DNA from: Methanobacterium_D sp040373355
Lineage (GTDB): Archaea; Methanobacteriota; Methanobacteria; Methanobacteriales; Methanobacteriaceae
Reading direction: 5' to 3'
Assembly (NCBI RefSeq): GCF_047495555.1
Contig: NZ_CP166866.1
Span: 2,104,001-2,168,000 of the forward strand
Length of the DNA stretch: 64,000 nucleotides
In this document: one piece after another, positions 8,469-20,613 of the stretch
Numbering within the stretch: position 1 is the stretch's first letter
How the letters are laid out: every line of letters begins with the position of its first letter
Program-made: the position numbers and the translations under genes
Notes under the pieces: model-generated
What the model saw: the letters and a program-made list of their open reading frames with translations, nothing else
What the model was told of the DNA's origin: nothing
The model's database searches: none

Positions 8469-8875
8469 TTTTAGGGTACTGTAAGGAAATTTTTTTGTAC
8501 TTTCAGATTTTTTACAAAATGTTTTAAAGTAACAAGCTTCGTAACTTCTCTCTTCAGGGTTAGGAGTCCATGAAGATTTTATTCCTTTTCCATTTACTTC
8601 ACAAATAATGCTGTTTTCGATTTCAGCTACAACTTGGTCAAATTCTTTAAGTGACATATCTATACGGTTATTTTCTACAGGAATAAAACGTATATTACGC
8701 TCATTTTTGAAAGCATTCGAAAATCTCTGATTTTCGATGCGTCAAAATAGAAAATTTTGACAGCTTCTGATAGATCAGGTGCTTTAGATTTTATGTTCCA
8801 TTTAATTAAATTATCTAAATCAGATCCTGATGGCATTATATCAGTACTTCTATCACGAACCTCCATTTTAAACAT
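8451..8875 (-). pseudogene. Frameshifted gene remnant, possibly end of a helicase/nuclease
   Basis: Two adjacent frames read as one protein of about 141 residues if one A is added to the A run at 8720-8723. The first begins KMEVRDRSTDIMPSGSDLDN and reaches ASKIRDF. The second continues SNAFKNERNIRFIPVENN, then SLKEFDQVVAEIENSI, and ends with WTPNPEERSYEACYFKTFCK. The PNP...C...C ending recalls the C-terminal Fe-S region of RecB/Cas4-like nucleases, but the family is not recognised with confidence. It lies just downstream of the UvrD-type helicase-nuclease, and its end overlaps the 3' end of csa3 on the other strand by 18 bases. Confidence 0.5.
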
Positions 8876-8877
8876 CT

Positions 8878-9036
8878 TTAGATCTTCTTTAAAGATGATT
8901 CATTAAGATAAAATAAAATGCTGTTAAAACTGGACGTGATTCTGGTTGCATTGAACGAAGCCAAGAATAAGTTAAAACCTGCCACTGTTGATGCTGCCAA
9001 AAGGGAGAGTAAAAGAGCACGTTTAATTGTACTCAT
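8878..9036 (-). CDS. Small hydrophobic peptide of unknown function
   Basis: A 52-codon frame beginning MSTIKRALLLSLLAAS, giving a basic start and one hydrophobic helix followed by a polar tail. The ATG comes four bases after the stop of the helicase-nuclease gene, close enough for translational coupling, and the stop is next to the start of the frameshifted remnant downstream. The family is not recognised, and it may itself be a fragment of a larger decayed gene. Confidence 0.3.
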   Translation of the reverse strand: MSTIKRALLLSLLAASTVAGFNLFLASFNATRITSSFNSILFYLNESSLKKI

Positions 9037-9039
9037 TTT

Positions 9040-12186
<3,147 letters not shown>

Positions 12187-12190
12187 AATT

Positions 12191-12391
12191 TCACCTTTTA
12201 TCATTAATATAAATGAATTTGAGGATTTTCAAGACCATAGCAGTTGTTCTACCACTTCCAGTCTGCAACGATGAATTGGGATTGGTTTATCGGTGCAGAG
12301 ATGGCTTGTTTTGGTCTGGATTTGTGTCTTGTTTAATGTCTCTTTTGAGGTTATTTACCACGATTTGTTCGAATTGTTGCCATTCAATCAT
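12191..12391 (-). pseudogene. Relic of the N-terminus of another UvrD-type helicase
   Basis: Between the McrC-like gene and the helicase-nuclease, one minus-strand frame of 67 codons reads MIEWQQFEQIVVNNL, continues to DTNPDQNKPSLHR, meets a TAA, and then continues in the same frame with NSSLQTGSGRTTAMVLKILK, FIYIND. The second part resembles the Walker A region of UvrD-like helicases (usually AGPGSGKTT followed by a leucine-rich helix), with the loop shortened and the essential Lys replaced by Arg. The internal stop, the shortened P-loop and the lack of anything downstream mark it as a decayed fragment. It is not the start of the intact helicase, which has its own P-loop. Confidence 0.5.
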
Positions 12392-12445
12392 GAAATTCAC
12401 TTATTATTTATTCAAAAACTATAAAACATTAGTAATTTTTGGTAT

Positions 12446-13960
12446 TTATTCTTTTACTTCAAAAATCTTTTCAAAATCTTGATTAAACATATTTAATGGA
12501 GTTATATTAATACAGTTATCATTTTCCGTATAAGGAGTCTTAGCAGAATCCATATTGCCGGGATAAATTAATATTCCTTCAACTCCATAATTTTTAAAGA
12601 TATAAGAACGCTTTAAATCTTCCATATAACTTACTACTTTATATAATGATTCTAATTTTGGTAGAGCACTTTTTCCTTTTTTCATTGTGAATTTAACATC
12701 TCCAATTAATGCTTTTTTAAGATTCAAACATTCAAATATTACAGTAATATCTGGTTTAATTTTAATATCCCTATTACTTAGATTTAGTTCTTTAATCAAA
12801 CCCCCATAATATGTAGAATGGATAATTGGGTCTAAATGCATTTCCCAAATTATTTTGGCTTTCATTTCGCCCTTTATCAAATTAAGAGTCATTTTTGCTG
12901 AAATTAGATTAAATGAGCCAATTTCTACATTTTCGAGTATAAATCCTTTATTTTGAAATAAATCCAAAACCTTAGCTATCGTCCATATTTCATAAATAGT
13001 ATAAAATTCTGTTAAAGGCATTTCAACTCCTTTTTCAATGTGGAGAGCAGCAATTAAAGCTATATAAACAATAATATCTCTTACTACTCTGAATATTTTA
13101 TAAGCATCTTTATAGAAAAGATTATTTTGAGAAATTAATTTAGATCTTATTTCTCCGTCAACAAGAGTTTCAGTACTATAAAAAGACCATAAATTGTATT
13201 TATTAAGAAGTGAATTGCTTTTCTGGAATATTGAATTTGTTCTCTCTTTTAAAAGCTTATTTTTAGTATCAAGTTTTTCTTCGACTACCTTCGATGCTTG
13301 CATCATAAAATAAGCAGATTGAAACATCATTTGATTTAAAATAGTCTCATGAGTATGGCTCTTTTTTGTATAAAATTTATATGGAGAAGGATTAATTAAG
13401 GAAGTTAAAACTAATTGTGAACCGCTATAATCTCTATTAATTTCAATTTCTTTATGTAAAGGACCGCTATTATAAATATTAAAAAGAGACTTTTCAAGTA
13501 AAATACAATTATATTCTAATAAATAAACCAAGAAATCTGTTGACTTTGGAAAATCGTTTAATAACTGATAAGAAAAGCTATCTATAGACTTTATGTCTTT
13601 ATTCATATTTTTTATAACATAACTTAGAAATGAACTAATATCTTTAAAAACAACATCAGTTATATAGTTATAGACTTCTTTAGGAGTTCTATGATGTTTG
13701 GTAAGTTTCCAAGGAACAACTTTTATCTTTCTTATAACTTGATCATCATATTCTACTACTAAATCACCAAATTTATCATAAACTGGAATAAATATAGTTT
13801 TGGAATTATCCCAAATACCTAAGAATAGTTTTTGTTTATCTAAAAGCTTTTTAGCATTAAGCCCATTTATTTTAATCTTTTCTAAATCATTGAGATTATT
13901 GAAGCTAAAAAGACGTTTATTGAGCTCTTTATCATCGTCCCAATAATATTCAGATTCCAT
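12446..13960 (-). CDS. McrC-like / DUF2357 PD-(D/E)XK nuclease subunit
   Basis: A 504-residue protein overlapping the upstream McrB-like gene by 11 bases, the arrangement expected for a McrBC pair. The N-terminal half is beta-rich and unassigned. The middle has YEIWTIAKVLDLF (about residue 320), a motif typical of DUF2357/McrC-like proteins. The C-terminal part holds the nuclease core: KPDITVIFE followed about 12 residues later by LIGDVKF, the D...D-X-K of a PD-(D/E)XK site. In characterised McrBC, McrC supplies the nuclease that cuts DNA with modified cytosines after McrB recognition. Family assignment is by motif and position. Confidence 0.7.
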   Translation of the reverse strand: MESEYYWDDDKELNKRLFSFNNLNDLEKIKINGLNAKKLLDKQKLFLGIWDNSKTIFIPVYDKFGDLVVEYDDQVIRKIKVVPWKLTKHHRTPKEVYNYITDVVFKDISSFLSYVIKNMNKDIKSIDSFSYQLLNDFPKSTDFLVYLLEYNCILLEKSLFNIYNSGPLHKEIEINRDYSGSQLVLTSLINPSPYKFYTKKSHTHETILNQMMFQSAYFMMQASKVVEEKLDTKNKLLKERTNSIFQKSNSLLNKYNLWSFYSTETLVDGEIRSKLISQNNLFYKDAYKIFRVVRDIIVYIALIAALHIEKGVEMPLTEFYTIYEIWTIAKVLDLFQNKGFILENVEIGSFNLISAKMTLNLIKGEMKAKIIWEMHLDPIIHSTYYGGLIKELNLSNRDIKIKPDITVIFECLNLKKALIGDVKFTMKKGKSALPKLESLYKVVSYMEDLKRSYIFKNYGVEGILIYPGNMDSAKTPYTENDNCINITPLNMFNQDFEKIFEVKE

Positions 13961-16688
13961 TTATATCACTGGTGCCAAAATTTAAGCTTTTCAATTTGCT
14001 TATTGAAACCTTTAAATCATATTTTTCAAAAATGGCTAATATATTGGAATAATTAAGGTCATTTTCAAAGAATGGAACAATTAAAGATGAAATTGATAAA
14101 TCAGCCGCATTGTCACTAAAATTAGACGAAAATTGTAATGAATCTTTTAGAATGCCAATTCCTAATGGTTTGATGTTATTTAAATTTGCGAAAACATCTA
14201 TTATTGTATTTGCAGTATTTAATTCTCCTTTATAATCACATGCTTCCATAAATTCTTTCTTAAATTGATCAGTAGATGTTAATTCAGCAATTAGATCCTT
14301 TTTTGTAGTTATTTCAATAAATGTAAATCTTCTCTTTAAAGCATCGCCTAATTTGAAAAGAAAAGTCTTATCATAGACATTAAGTGTACCTATTATCCTG
14401 AAATTATCCAATCTAGTTCTTAAATCATTTATTTCTAATTCTTCATCTGTTTCTTTTTTAAGGATTTCTCTTATTTGTTCAACATCATTAATTCTATGAT
14501 CTCGCTCTAAATAGGTGAAAAATATACCTAAAGCAGTGTCAATCTGAGTTCTGTTAATTTCATCTAATATGAGCACTTTACCACATAATAGGGCGTCTAA
14601 AAGGAATCTTGGCTCTTTAGAATAAATTAAATTACCCTCTTCATTGATTTTGGGGACTATTCTGCAAACTAAATCATAATAATCCGTTCCTGAATGAACT
14701 GTGTATAATAAATAGGCATTCTTTCCAAGATGCTTTTCGCTGATTATTTTAGATAAAACAGTTTTTCCAGAACCGGGAGGACCATAAAATATTACATTTT
14801 TACCTCTCTCAAGTTCTCTAAGAGCTACTTGCATTTCATGACTGTAAATTTCTTTTAGGAATTTTAAAAATTCATTTTCACCACTATCTTTTCCCTTTAA
14901 TTCTCTTTCAGCATCTTTATCCCAATAAATATGTTCTCCAGCATATGTTGGAGCTTGTCCAACTAAATACATTGGAGTTATTCTACTACTAAACCAAAAA
15001 ACAAATCCATTATGTTTACTTGATTTTTTTAGTGTTTCAAGAACTAGTGATGTTTTTCCTATGTGATTAAGAACTTTATGGTCGCAATCTTTACATTCCG
15101 GATATTTAGTCTCATTACAAATAAAAGTATCATGATTATATTCCCAAATAACTTTCTTTGTTAGATCACACTTGGGTGACCAAAATCTCATCTTTTCTTT
15201 TTCCTTAAGGATTTCCATTGCCGTGTTAATTATATCATCTTGTAGGGCTAATTGATAAAAAAAACGTTTAGTTTCTAAGCTATAGTAATGATTATATAAT
15301 TCATCTGAACTTATTTTATTTACTAACTCATTACCTATTTCTGTAAGTGACAAATCATCACAATCTATTAGATTAAGAGATCTTGCGGATTCAATATTAT
15401 AGCCTATACAATTTTTCTTTTTACAATTTTGGAAATATGCTTTCCAATAATCTTCATTGTCATCTACAGACTGAATTAAAATATCTTTAAGCTTTTCTTC
15501 AGTAAGATTTTTATTATTTGCGATTATATAACAAATATCACGAGTTATATGGGCTCTTCCTCGGTGGCCATTATTGAAACATGGTGATTTTAATTCATCT
15601 ATTTCATTAATAAGTTCTATTAATTCAGGATTTTTATCTATAATAATTCTTTTAAGTTCTTCCCATTCTTTATTTGAAACTTTAAAATGTGATCTTCCAA
15701 AATGCATTTTGATTGCAGCATTATTTTTTATAATTTCATTTTCTTTAATTTCATTCCATTCAATTGGATTTTTTATATCTATTATCTTATTAACATCTAC
15801 AGCAAGTCCATTCCATTTTTCTTTTGTAGACTGATCTTCATAAGGATCAGATTCAGCAATAAAAATTTCTCCAATATGACTATGTGGTTTTCCACAATAA
15901 AAGAGCAATATATCTCCTTTTTTAACTTCTTTAGCAGAATTCCATTTAATTCTTGATTTTTGTTTAAAATTAGGGTTTAAATCCATATTGACAGTAAAAA
16001 ACCATTTTTTAACATCGTTATTATCATTTATATCTCTTTTGTAGTCCGGAGGAGTTAAATAGCTATATAAGAACCACATGAATGAAATATTGTCCATTTC
16101 AGTTTCTATAAACTCTTTTTTGAATTTAAAGATAATATTATTCAAATATTCAAATTTTTCTCCTCGCGATAAGCTCTCATAATCTTTATTAAAATTATTC
16201 GATTTAAATTTAAATTCAGAATCTATTTCCGATGCAAAATATTCAAGATGATTTGTATTATAAATCGGAAGTAATCTATCTGAATTATAACAAAAAACAA
16301 TCTTTTTTGCTAAATGACGATCTTTACCAAAATACTTGATTTTTTTCCAAGGAGCGTCAACTTTTTCAGCGATTGATATTGAATCATCAACTACTATATA
16401 GAGTAATTTTTTGAATAAATCTATTTGTTTTTTAGCATTTTCCGCATATTTGGATGATCCTACTCTTACCCTACCAAAATCAGCAAGGCCATGTTCAATG
16501 TAATATAAAAAAGAAGGGTTTCCCGGATTATAAACATCATTAGGTTCAAGTAAATCTATCTTCTCAGGATGCTCCTGAAATGGATATAAAGTTATAAATT
16601 CTTCAAAAATTCCCATTAAGTTTTCTGATTTGTCTTTAAAATTTCTATAAAAATTTTCAGCTTCTAAATTTATCTTGTTTATATCCAT
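13950..16688 (-). CDS. McrB-like AAA+ GTPase/ATPase with EVE domain (type IV restriction)
   Basis: A 912-residue motor and recognition subunit. Residues about 225-343 look like an EVE/PUA-type domain (KKWFFTVNMDLNPNF, KKGDILLFYCG, HIGEIFIA), a fold that reads modified cytosines. Residues about 500-540 contain cysteines (CDLTKK...CNETKYPECKDCDH) suggesting a zinc site. The AAA+ module has Walker A GPPGSGKT near 636, Walker B VLILDEINR near 704 and the McrB-type sensor GTLNVYDKTFLFKLGDALKRRF reduced from the usual MNTxDR. It pairs with the overlapping McrC-like gene. The target modification is unknown. An AT-rich region of 310 bases separates it from the divergent UDG-like gene. Confidence 0.8.
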   Translation of the reverse strand: MDINKINLEAENFYRNFKDKSENLMGIFEEFITLYPFQEHPEKIDLLEPNDVYNPGNPSFLYYIEHGLADFGRVRVGSSKYAENAKKQIDLFKKLLYIVVDDSISIAEKVDAPWKKIKYFGKDRHLAKKIVFCYNSDRLLPIYNTNHLEYFASEIDSEFKFKSNNFNKDYESLSRGEKFEYLNNIIFKFKKEFIETEMDNISFMWFLYSYLTPPDYKRDINDNNDVKKWFFTVNMDLNPNFKQKSRIKWNSAKEVKKGDILLFYCGKPHSHIGEIFIAESDPYEDQSTKEKWNGLAVDVNKIIDIKNPIEWNEIKENEIIKNNAAIKMHFGRSHFKVSNKEWEELKRIIIDKNPELIELINEIDELKSPCFNNGHRGRAHITRDICYIIANNKNLTEEKLKDILIQSVDDNEDYWKAYFQNCKKKNCIGYNIESARSLNLIDCDDLSLTEIGNELVNKISSDELYNHYYSLETKRFFYQLALQDDIINTAMEILKEKEKMRFWSPKCDLTKKVIWEYNHDTFICNETKYPECKDCDHKVLNHIGKTSLVLETLKKSSKHNGFVFWFSSRITPMYLVGQAPTYAGEHIYWDKDAERELKGKDSGENEFLKFLKEIYSHEMQVALRELERGKNVIFYGPPGSGKTVLSKIISEKHLGKNAYLLYTVHSGTDYYDLVCRIVPKINEEGNLIYSKEPRFLLDALLCGKVLILDEINRTQIDTALGIFFTYLERDHRINDVEQIREILKKETDEELEINDLRTRLDNFRIIGTLNVYDKTFLFKLGDALKRRFTFIEITTKKDLIAELTSTDQFKKEFMEACDYKGELNTANTIIDVFANLNNIKPLGIGILKDSLQFSSNFSDNAADLSISSLIVPFFENDLNYSNILAIFEKYDLKVSISKLKSLNFGTSDINGI

Positions 16689-16998
16689 TTTAACACCATT
16701 ATGCTTTATTTATAAATATATTTTATAATATTTAAAAACATCAAAATTTATGGATATTTACATTCTAAATTTAACTAAGATATCTTAATTAAATTATATT
16801 TTAAAATATGAATAATTAAATATTTATTGTGCTTATAAGAGTTTATAATTAAAATTCATTTCTTTTATCAGTATTCATTATGAATCATCTACTTAGTAGC
16901 ATTATACTACTTTTAATTCTTAATAATCAAAGTAATTTTACTATTTTAAAGGATAAATTTCAAAATAATTTTAAGTATTTAAGTAAAATATAATTTAG
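16689..16998. other. AT-rich divergent intergenic region
   Basis: This 310-base stretch separates the minus-strand McrBC operon from the plus-strand UDG-like gene. It is very AT-rich with many TATA-like strings, including TTAAGTAAAATATAATTT just before the ATG at 16999, so it presumably holds both promoters. No open frame, tRNA or clear inverted repeat was seen. Confidence 0.5.
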
Positions 16999-17661
16999 AT
17001 GATATCTAAAGAAAACGCCTACAAAGAATTAGTTAAAAAACGTAAGAATTATAAATTTTCTAAAGGTCTAAAGAATCCTTCTGAAATTGAAGGAGGAGTA
17101 TATGATAAAGAAGATCATATAGGAGCTTGGTCCAAATGGCAGGGCAATCTCAATGCAGAAATCATGCTTATTGGACAGGATTGGGGAGATGTAGACTTTT
17201 TTATTAAGTGTAAAGGTGAGCATTTAGATGATACTCCTACAAATAAAAATTTAAGAAAATTATTTAAATTAATTGGAATAGATATAGGTTATCCAAATAA
17301 TCCAAATCTATCAGCCCCTGTTTTCTTTACAAATGCCATTTTAGGATTAAAAGAAGGGCGAATGAATACTCCAATTAAATATTCATGGGTAAAAAATGAT
17401 GCTGAAGAATTTTTAAAACCTACTATCGATATTGTTAATCCAAAAATTATAATGACACTTGGTGGGAAAACTTATAATGCTATGGCGCATATTTATGGAC
17501 TTAGAATAAATAATTTAAAAGAAATAATCCATAAAAATCCAATAAAGCTTAAAGATGGAAAACTTCTTTTTGCAATGTATCATTGCGGGAATCTAGGGAC
17601 AGCTAATCGAAAATTCGAATTACAAAAAAAAGATTGGGAAAAAATTAAAGAATATTTATAA
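16999..17661 (+). CDS. Uracil-DNA-glycosylase superfamily protein
   Basis: A 220-residue protein with the outline of the uracil-DNA glycosylase superfamily. The first active-site loop appears as IMLIGQDWGD (about residues 55-64, compare GQDPYH or GEAPG in known families), TNAILGLKEG lies near 113, KPTIDIVNPKIIMTLGG near 143-158, and the second active-site loop is MYHCGNLGT near 193-201 in place of HPS. It could excise uracil or another modified base. Its place in a restriction island, next to an EVE-McrBC locus and a methyltransferase, suggests a role in modified-DNA processing, but that is inference. The ATG follows a TATA-like sequence with no ribosome binding site, so the mRNA is probably leaderless. 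Confidence 0.72.
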   Translation: MISKENAYKELVKKRKNYKFSKGLKNPSEIEGGVYDKEDHIGAWSKWQGNLNAEIMLIGQDWGDVDFFIKCKGEHLDDTPTNKNLRKLFKLIGIDIGYPNNPNLSAPVFFTNAILGLKEGRMNTPIKYSWVKNDAEEFLKPTIDIVNPKIIMTLGGKTYNAMAHIYGLRINNLKEIIHKNPIKLKDGKLLFAMYHCGNLGTANRKFELQKKDWEKIKEYL

Positions 17662-17690
17662 AAAATTATTTTTATATTTCATTAATCTTT

Positions 17691-17849
17691 TCATTTAAAG
17701 GATCTACTACCTTTACGCTGTAACCCTATGTCTTTTTCTATTCTTTTACCACGTCCTCCACACTCAGTACAAATATGTTTCAAAGGATGGTTTTCTTCAA
17801 CAATTTCTATTTTAAGCCCACATTTAGAACATTTTTTTAATCTTCCCAT
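17691..17849 (-). CDS. Small zinc-ribbon protein
   Basis: A 52-residue basic protein with a four-cysteine ribbon: KCSKCGLKIE (Cys7, Cys10) and HICTECGGRGKR (Cys27, Cys30), followed by a basic tail. The ATG follows GGAGAGTG, a reasonable ribosome binding site, and the gene lies 28 bases after the end of the multi-zinc-ribbon gene at 17878, so it may be the last gene of that unit. It may bind nucleic acid or a partner protein; no specific function can be given. Confidence 0.6.
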   Translation of the reverse strand: MGRLKKCSKCGLKIEIVEENHPLKHICTECGGRGKRIEKDIGLQRKGSRSFK

Positions 17850-17877
17850 TCTAACCACTCTCCTATTTAATAATACA

Positions 17878-18681
17878 TTAATAAAATAAATTCATGTTAA
17901 TATTATTTTCAAATTTTGTAATAGTAATTGAATTATTATTTATATTTAATTGAGAAATTAGATTAGTAGAATAATAGATCCTTTTATCATCAACTAATTT
18001 AACCAATAATATGCCTTCATTTTTACTATTCTTTAATTTTTCTATTAATAAATTGAAATCTCCATTTACGTCTTCCTTGGTTAAATCATTAAAATTAATT
18101 TGTATATGATTAGAACTTAAAATTTTATTTACATTCTCGTTTTCAGAATCTTCTAAATTCATGAAAAATAGCATCCTATTAATATAATTTAGTATATTTT
18201 CTTTAATTTCACTTTCATCTAAATGAAGAAGCATGAGTTTCTGAGTTTTATAAATATATGATTCATTTTCACAATTTAAACAATAAGATAAGGGCATATT
18301 AAAAGCATTATTCCTGCTAAAAACCCCTCTTTTATCATTAGCATACTGAGTAGCATTATAAACTGTGTCATTATTTGGATCATCTTTGTCTAAATTAGAT
18401 AAGCATTGAGGATTTGTACATGCATAAACTAATTTTTTTCTACAAGTTGGACATTTTTGATTACTTTTTGTAATTGGATAATATTTATCGCAACATCTTA
18501 ATGTATATGTATTGATCATGCCGCAAAGAAAACATTCTGCAAGATCTATATACCATGGATGGCCACAATTACTGCAAATTAAGCTTGAAACTAGAATTGA
18601 GTTATTATCTTCATCACTAGCAAAAATATCAAATCCTCTAGATAAAAAAAAATATCCTACTGATTTAGTACTTTTATTCAT
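17878..18681 (-). CDS. Multi-zinc-ribbon partner protein, copy 2 of the duplicated cassette
   Basis: A 267-residue protein beginning with a short module, VGYFFLSRGFDIFASDEDNN, then a string of zinc-binding knuckles: SLICSNCGHPWY, ECFLCGMINTYTLRC, CPTCRKKLVYACTNPQC and a later YCLNCENESY. The last 90 residues form a cysteine-free domain ending TITKFENNINMNLFY. It overlaps the preceding nuclease-like gene by 8 bases, so the two are translated together. It is clearly homologous to the protein at 19930-20613. The family is not recognised. A role in target recognition or as an obligate partner of the nuclease-like protein is inferred from the conserved pairing. Confidence 0.7.
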   Translation of the reverse strand: MNKSTKSVGYFFLSRGFDIFASDEDNNSILVSSLICSNCGHPWYIDLAECFLCGMINTYTLRCCDKYYPITKSNQKCPTCRKKLVYACTNPQCLSNLDKDDPNNDTVYNATQYANDKRGVFSRNNAFNMPLSYCLNCENESYIYKTQKLMLLHLDESEIKENILNYINRMLFFMNLEDSENENVNKILSSNHIQINFNDLTKEDVNGDFNLLIEKLKNSKNEGILLVKLVDDKRIYYSTNLISQLNINNNSITITKFENNINMNLFY

Positions 18682-19564
18682 GCATATCTAATCCCCTATA
18701 TCTGAACCAATATGATTTATTAATGCTATTTCTTATTTGAGGCGTTAAAGATGTAGATAACTCATTTATTGTATCATTACGCATTTCTTTTACATTAATG
18801 ATTGATTTTTCATAATTTAAATATTCATGAATTTTAGTTAGGCTGTTTTCATAATCTTTTAATAAATTTCCTTCATTTATATTTCTAAAAAGTCTATTTT
18901 TAAGTGTAGTAGTAATGTTTGATAATAAATTAAGATTATTGTCGATTTTAGGATTTTGAATTTTTTTCACGCCTTCTAAATTTCTAAAACGTTCCCAACT
19001 TTCCTCACTATTTTTTACCTTAAAAATCCACTTATCTTCTTTAATTTTGTATTTTAAAGGATAAATCCTATAATTTCCTTGTTTAAATGAAGGTGCGCTA
19101 AGAGTCGTATATTTTAAATTTACAAGTGTTTTAAGGTATTCTAAAATTGAGATTATAATAAAATCTTCAGTATGATCAGAATAAAATAAGAAAATATGTC
19201 TAGGATCTGGTATAAAATCTCTAGGTGATAATGTATATCCAAAATCAAGTTGATTCTTAGATTTTTTTCCTTTGACCTCACGTGTCTTGATTTGGATATA
19301 ACGTGTGATTCTAATAGGTTTTTTACCACATTTATTACATTCATCTCTTAAGTTTTCATTAAGGGGAGTATGGCCTTCTGGACATATGTTTTTAGTAATT
19401 ATTCTATCTATTCCCTTGTCCATCAATGGCTTATAAACCTTCCAATTTAGATCTTTAAAATTACCCTCTACAAAATCTTCACTTACTACTTCCTTATTTA
19501 ATTTATGGAATTCAGTAGCTTTAACATCAGGAAATGGATTATTCGGAAATTTAATGGGAGTCAT
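18674..19564 (-). CDS. PD-(D/E)XK-like restriction nuclease candidate, copy 2
   Basis: About 296 residues. The N-terminal third has the outline of a PD-(D/E)XK nuclease: an acidic helix SEDFVEGNFKDLNWKVY (about 28-44), the Asp in KGIDRII (Asp53), a zinc insertion with CPEGH and CNKCG (Cys61, His65, Cys76, Cys79), and RYIQIKTRE, giving Q91-X-K93 as the third motif. DPRHIFLFYSDHTEDF and FKQGN follow. An in-frame TTG at 19588 would add eight residues but lies in a TATA-like string, so the ATG at 19564 is preferred. It is a homologue of the gene at 20610-21542 and shares its promoter layout. Nuclease activity is inferred. Confidence 0.7.
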   Translation of the reverse strand: MTPIKFPNNPFPDVKATEFHKLNKEVVSEDFVEGNFKDLNWKVYKPLMDKGIDRIITKNICPEGHTPLNENLRDECNKCGKKPIRITRYIQIKTREVKGKKSKNQLDFGYTLSPRDFIPDPRHIFLFYSDHTEDFIIISILEYLKTLVNLKYTTLSAPSFKQGNYRIYPLKYKIKEDKWIFKVKNSEESWERFRNLEGVKKIQNPKIDNNLNLLSNITTTLKNRLFRNINEGNLLKDYENSLTKIHEYLNYEKSIINVKEMRNDTINELSTSLTPQIRNSINKSYWFRYRGLDMHE

Positions 19565-19609
19565 AATATTCTTACATATATAAATCAAGGAAAAATTAAT
19601 TTAAAACTA

Positions 19610-19629
19610 TGTCACATTTAAATGTGACA
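19610..19629. promoter_or_regulatory. Perfect 20-bp palindrome, candidate controller operator
   Basis: TGTCACATTTAAATGTGACA is a perfect palindrome between the divergent genes for nuclease-like copy 2 (minus) and the winged-helix regulator (plus). On the minus strand it is followed after five bases by TTTTAAATT, which fits a TATA box for the ATG at 19564. On the plus strand a TATA-like TATTTAGTATTATAC follows before the ATG at 19664. One bound dimer could thus cover the promoter upstream edge of both genes. The same TCAC-N8-GTGA core recurs at 21576-21597. Confidence 0.7.
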
Positions 19630-19663
19630 AATAATTATTTAGTATTATACAAAACATTCACAT

Positions 19664-19942
19664 ATGAATATTAATGAAGTGATATTATGTCTTAATTCTG
19701 ACTTAAGGCTAAAAATATTGCAATGTTTATCTAAAAAAGATATGACAACAACAGAAATATATAACATGCTTAAAAATAAGATTAAATACAGGCAATATGT
19801 CCATAGAGAACTTGAAAATCTAAAGGATTGTAGATTAGTGACTAAATATTATGATGATTCTAATAAAAGAATATATTATCATTTAAATCATGAGAAATTA
19901 TTAATTAATCTAAAAAAAATGGAAATAAATTATTTAGAATAA
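19664..19942 (+). CDS. Small winged-helix (ArsR-like) regulator, candidate controller protein
   Basis: A 92-residue protein that is a single winged helix: NSDLRLKILQCLSKKDMTTTEIYNML, then a recognition segment KYRQYVHRELENLKDCRLV and a wing with YYDDSNKRIYYHL. It lies inside the duplicated nuclease/zinc-ribbon locus, transcribed against it. Its promoter contains the palindrome shared with both nuclease-like genes, so autoregulation and control of both cassettes is likely, as for C proteins of restriction-modification systems. Its last 13 bases overlap the 3' end of the zinc-ribbon gene on the opposite strand. Control is inferred from site placement. Confidence 0.75.
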   Translation: MNINEVILCLNSDLRLKILQCLSKKDMTTTEIYNMLKNKIKYRQYVHRELENLKDCRLVTKYYDDSNKRIYYHLNHEKLLINLKKMEINYLE

Positions 19943-20613
19943 ATTAAATCAAAAATAACTGAATCTTTAAAATCATTTATAATAATTGCATCATTGTTAA
20001 TTGTTAAGTCTTTCATCAAATTCGTTGAATAATAAATTTTCCCCTGAAAAACTGTTTTTATAATGAAAATATCGTTCGTAGTATCTAATGCATTTATATT
20101 ATAAGAATCTATTGAAGATAAGTTAATTAAATTAGATTTATTCTCGGAATTTTTAATTGTTTGCAGATAAACCCTTTTTGTTTCATAATGATTAGATTCA
20201 TTGCCACATTCAAGACAATAAGACATGGAGGTAGATAAAGCAGAACCTTTATAAAAAACTCCTTTATTTTTATCTTTATTTTTTCCATATAATGTTGCCT
20301 CAAATATAATGTCATTATCATTTGAAGGACATTTGGGATTTGCACAAGCAAAGATTAATTCTTCTCCACATTTTTTACATTCAAATGTTGTTCCAGTTAT
20401 AGAATGAAAGTCACCACAATTTGGACATTGAATTGTAAATGTATTAATCATTCCACAAAAAAAGCACTCGGATAAATCCATATACCATGGATGTCCACAT
20501 TCATTACAGATAAGACTCGAAACTAGTAATGAATTCTCATCATTTTCATTAATGTAAATATCAAATCCTCTAGATACGAATAAATAAGCTATTGACTTTA
20601 AATCTAGTCTCAT
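19930..20613 (-). CDS. Multi-zinc-ribbon partner protein, copy 1
   Basis: A 227-residue homologue of the protein at 17878-18681. It shares the start (YLFVSRGFDIYINENDENS), the knuckles LICNECGHPWYMDLSECFFC, CPNCGDFH, CKKCGEELIFACANPKC and YCLECGNES, and the C-terminal strand-rich segment with GKIYYSTNLMKDL. It is about 40 residues shorter, mainly in the linker before that segment. The start overlaps the end of the upstream nuclease-like gene by four bases (ATGA), a classic coupling. The conserved order in both copies argues that the two proteins act together. The family is not recognised. Confidence 0.7.
   Translation of the reverse strand: MRLDLKSIAYLFVSRGFDIYINENDENSLLVSSLICNECGHPWYMDLSECFFCGMINTFTIQCPNCGDFHSITGTTFECKKCGEELIFACANPKCPSNDNDIIFEATLYGKNKDKNKGVFYKGSALSTSMSYCLECGNESNHYETKRVYLQTIKNSENKSNLINLSSIDSYNINALDTTNDIFIIKTVFQGKIYYSTNLMKDLTINNDAIIINDFKDSVIFDLIYSK

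Noticed and set aside
12213..12482. An 89-codon plus-strand open frame
   Set aside because: It is antisense to the helicase relic and the McrC-like gene end; the minus-strand reading shows helicase-like similarity, the plus strand none.
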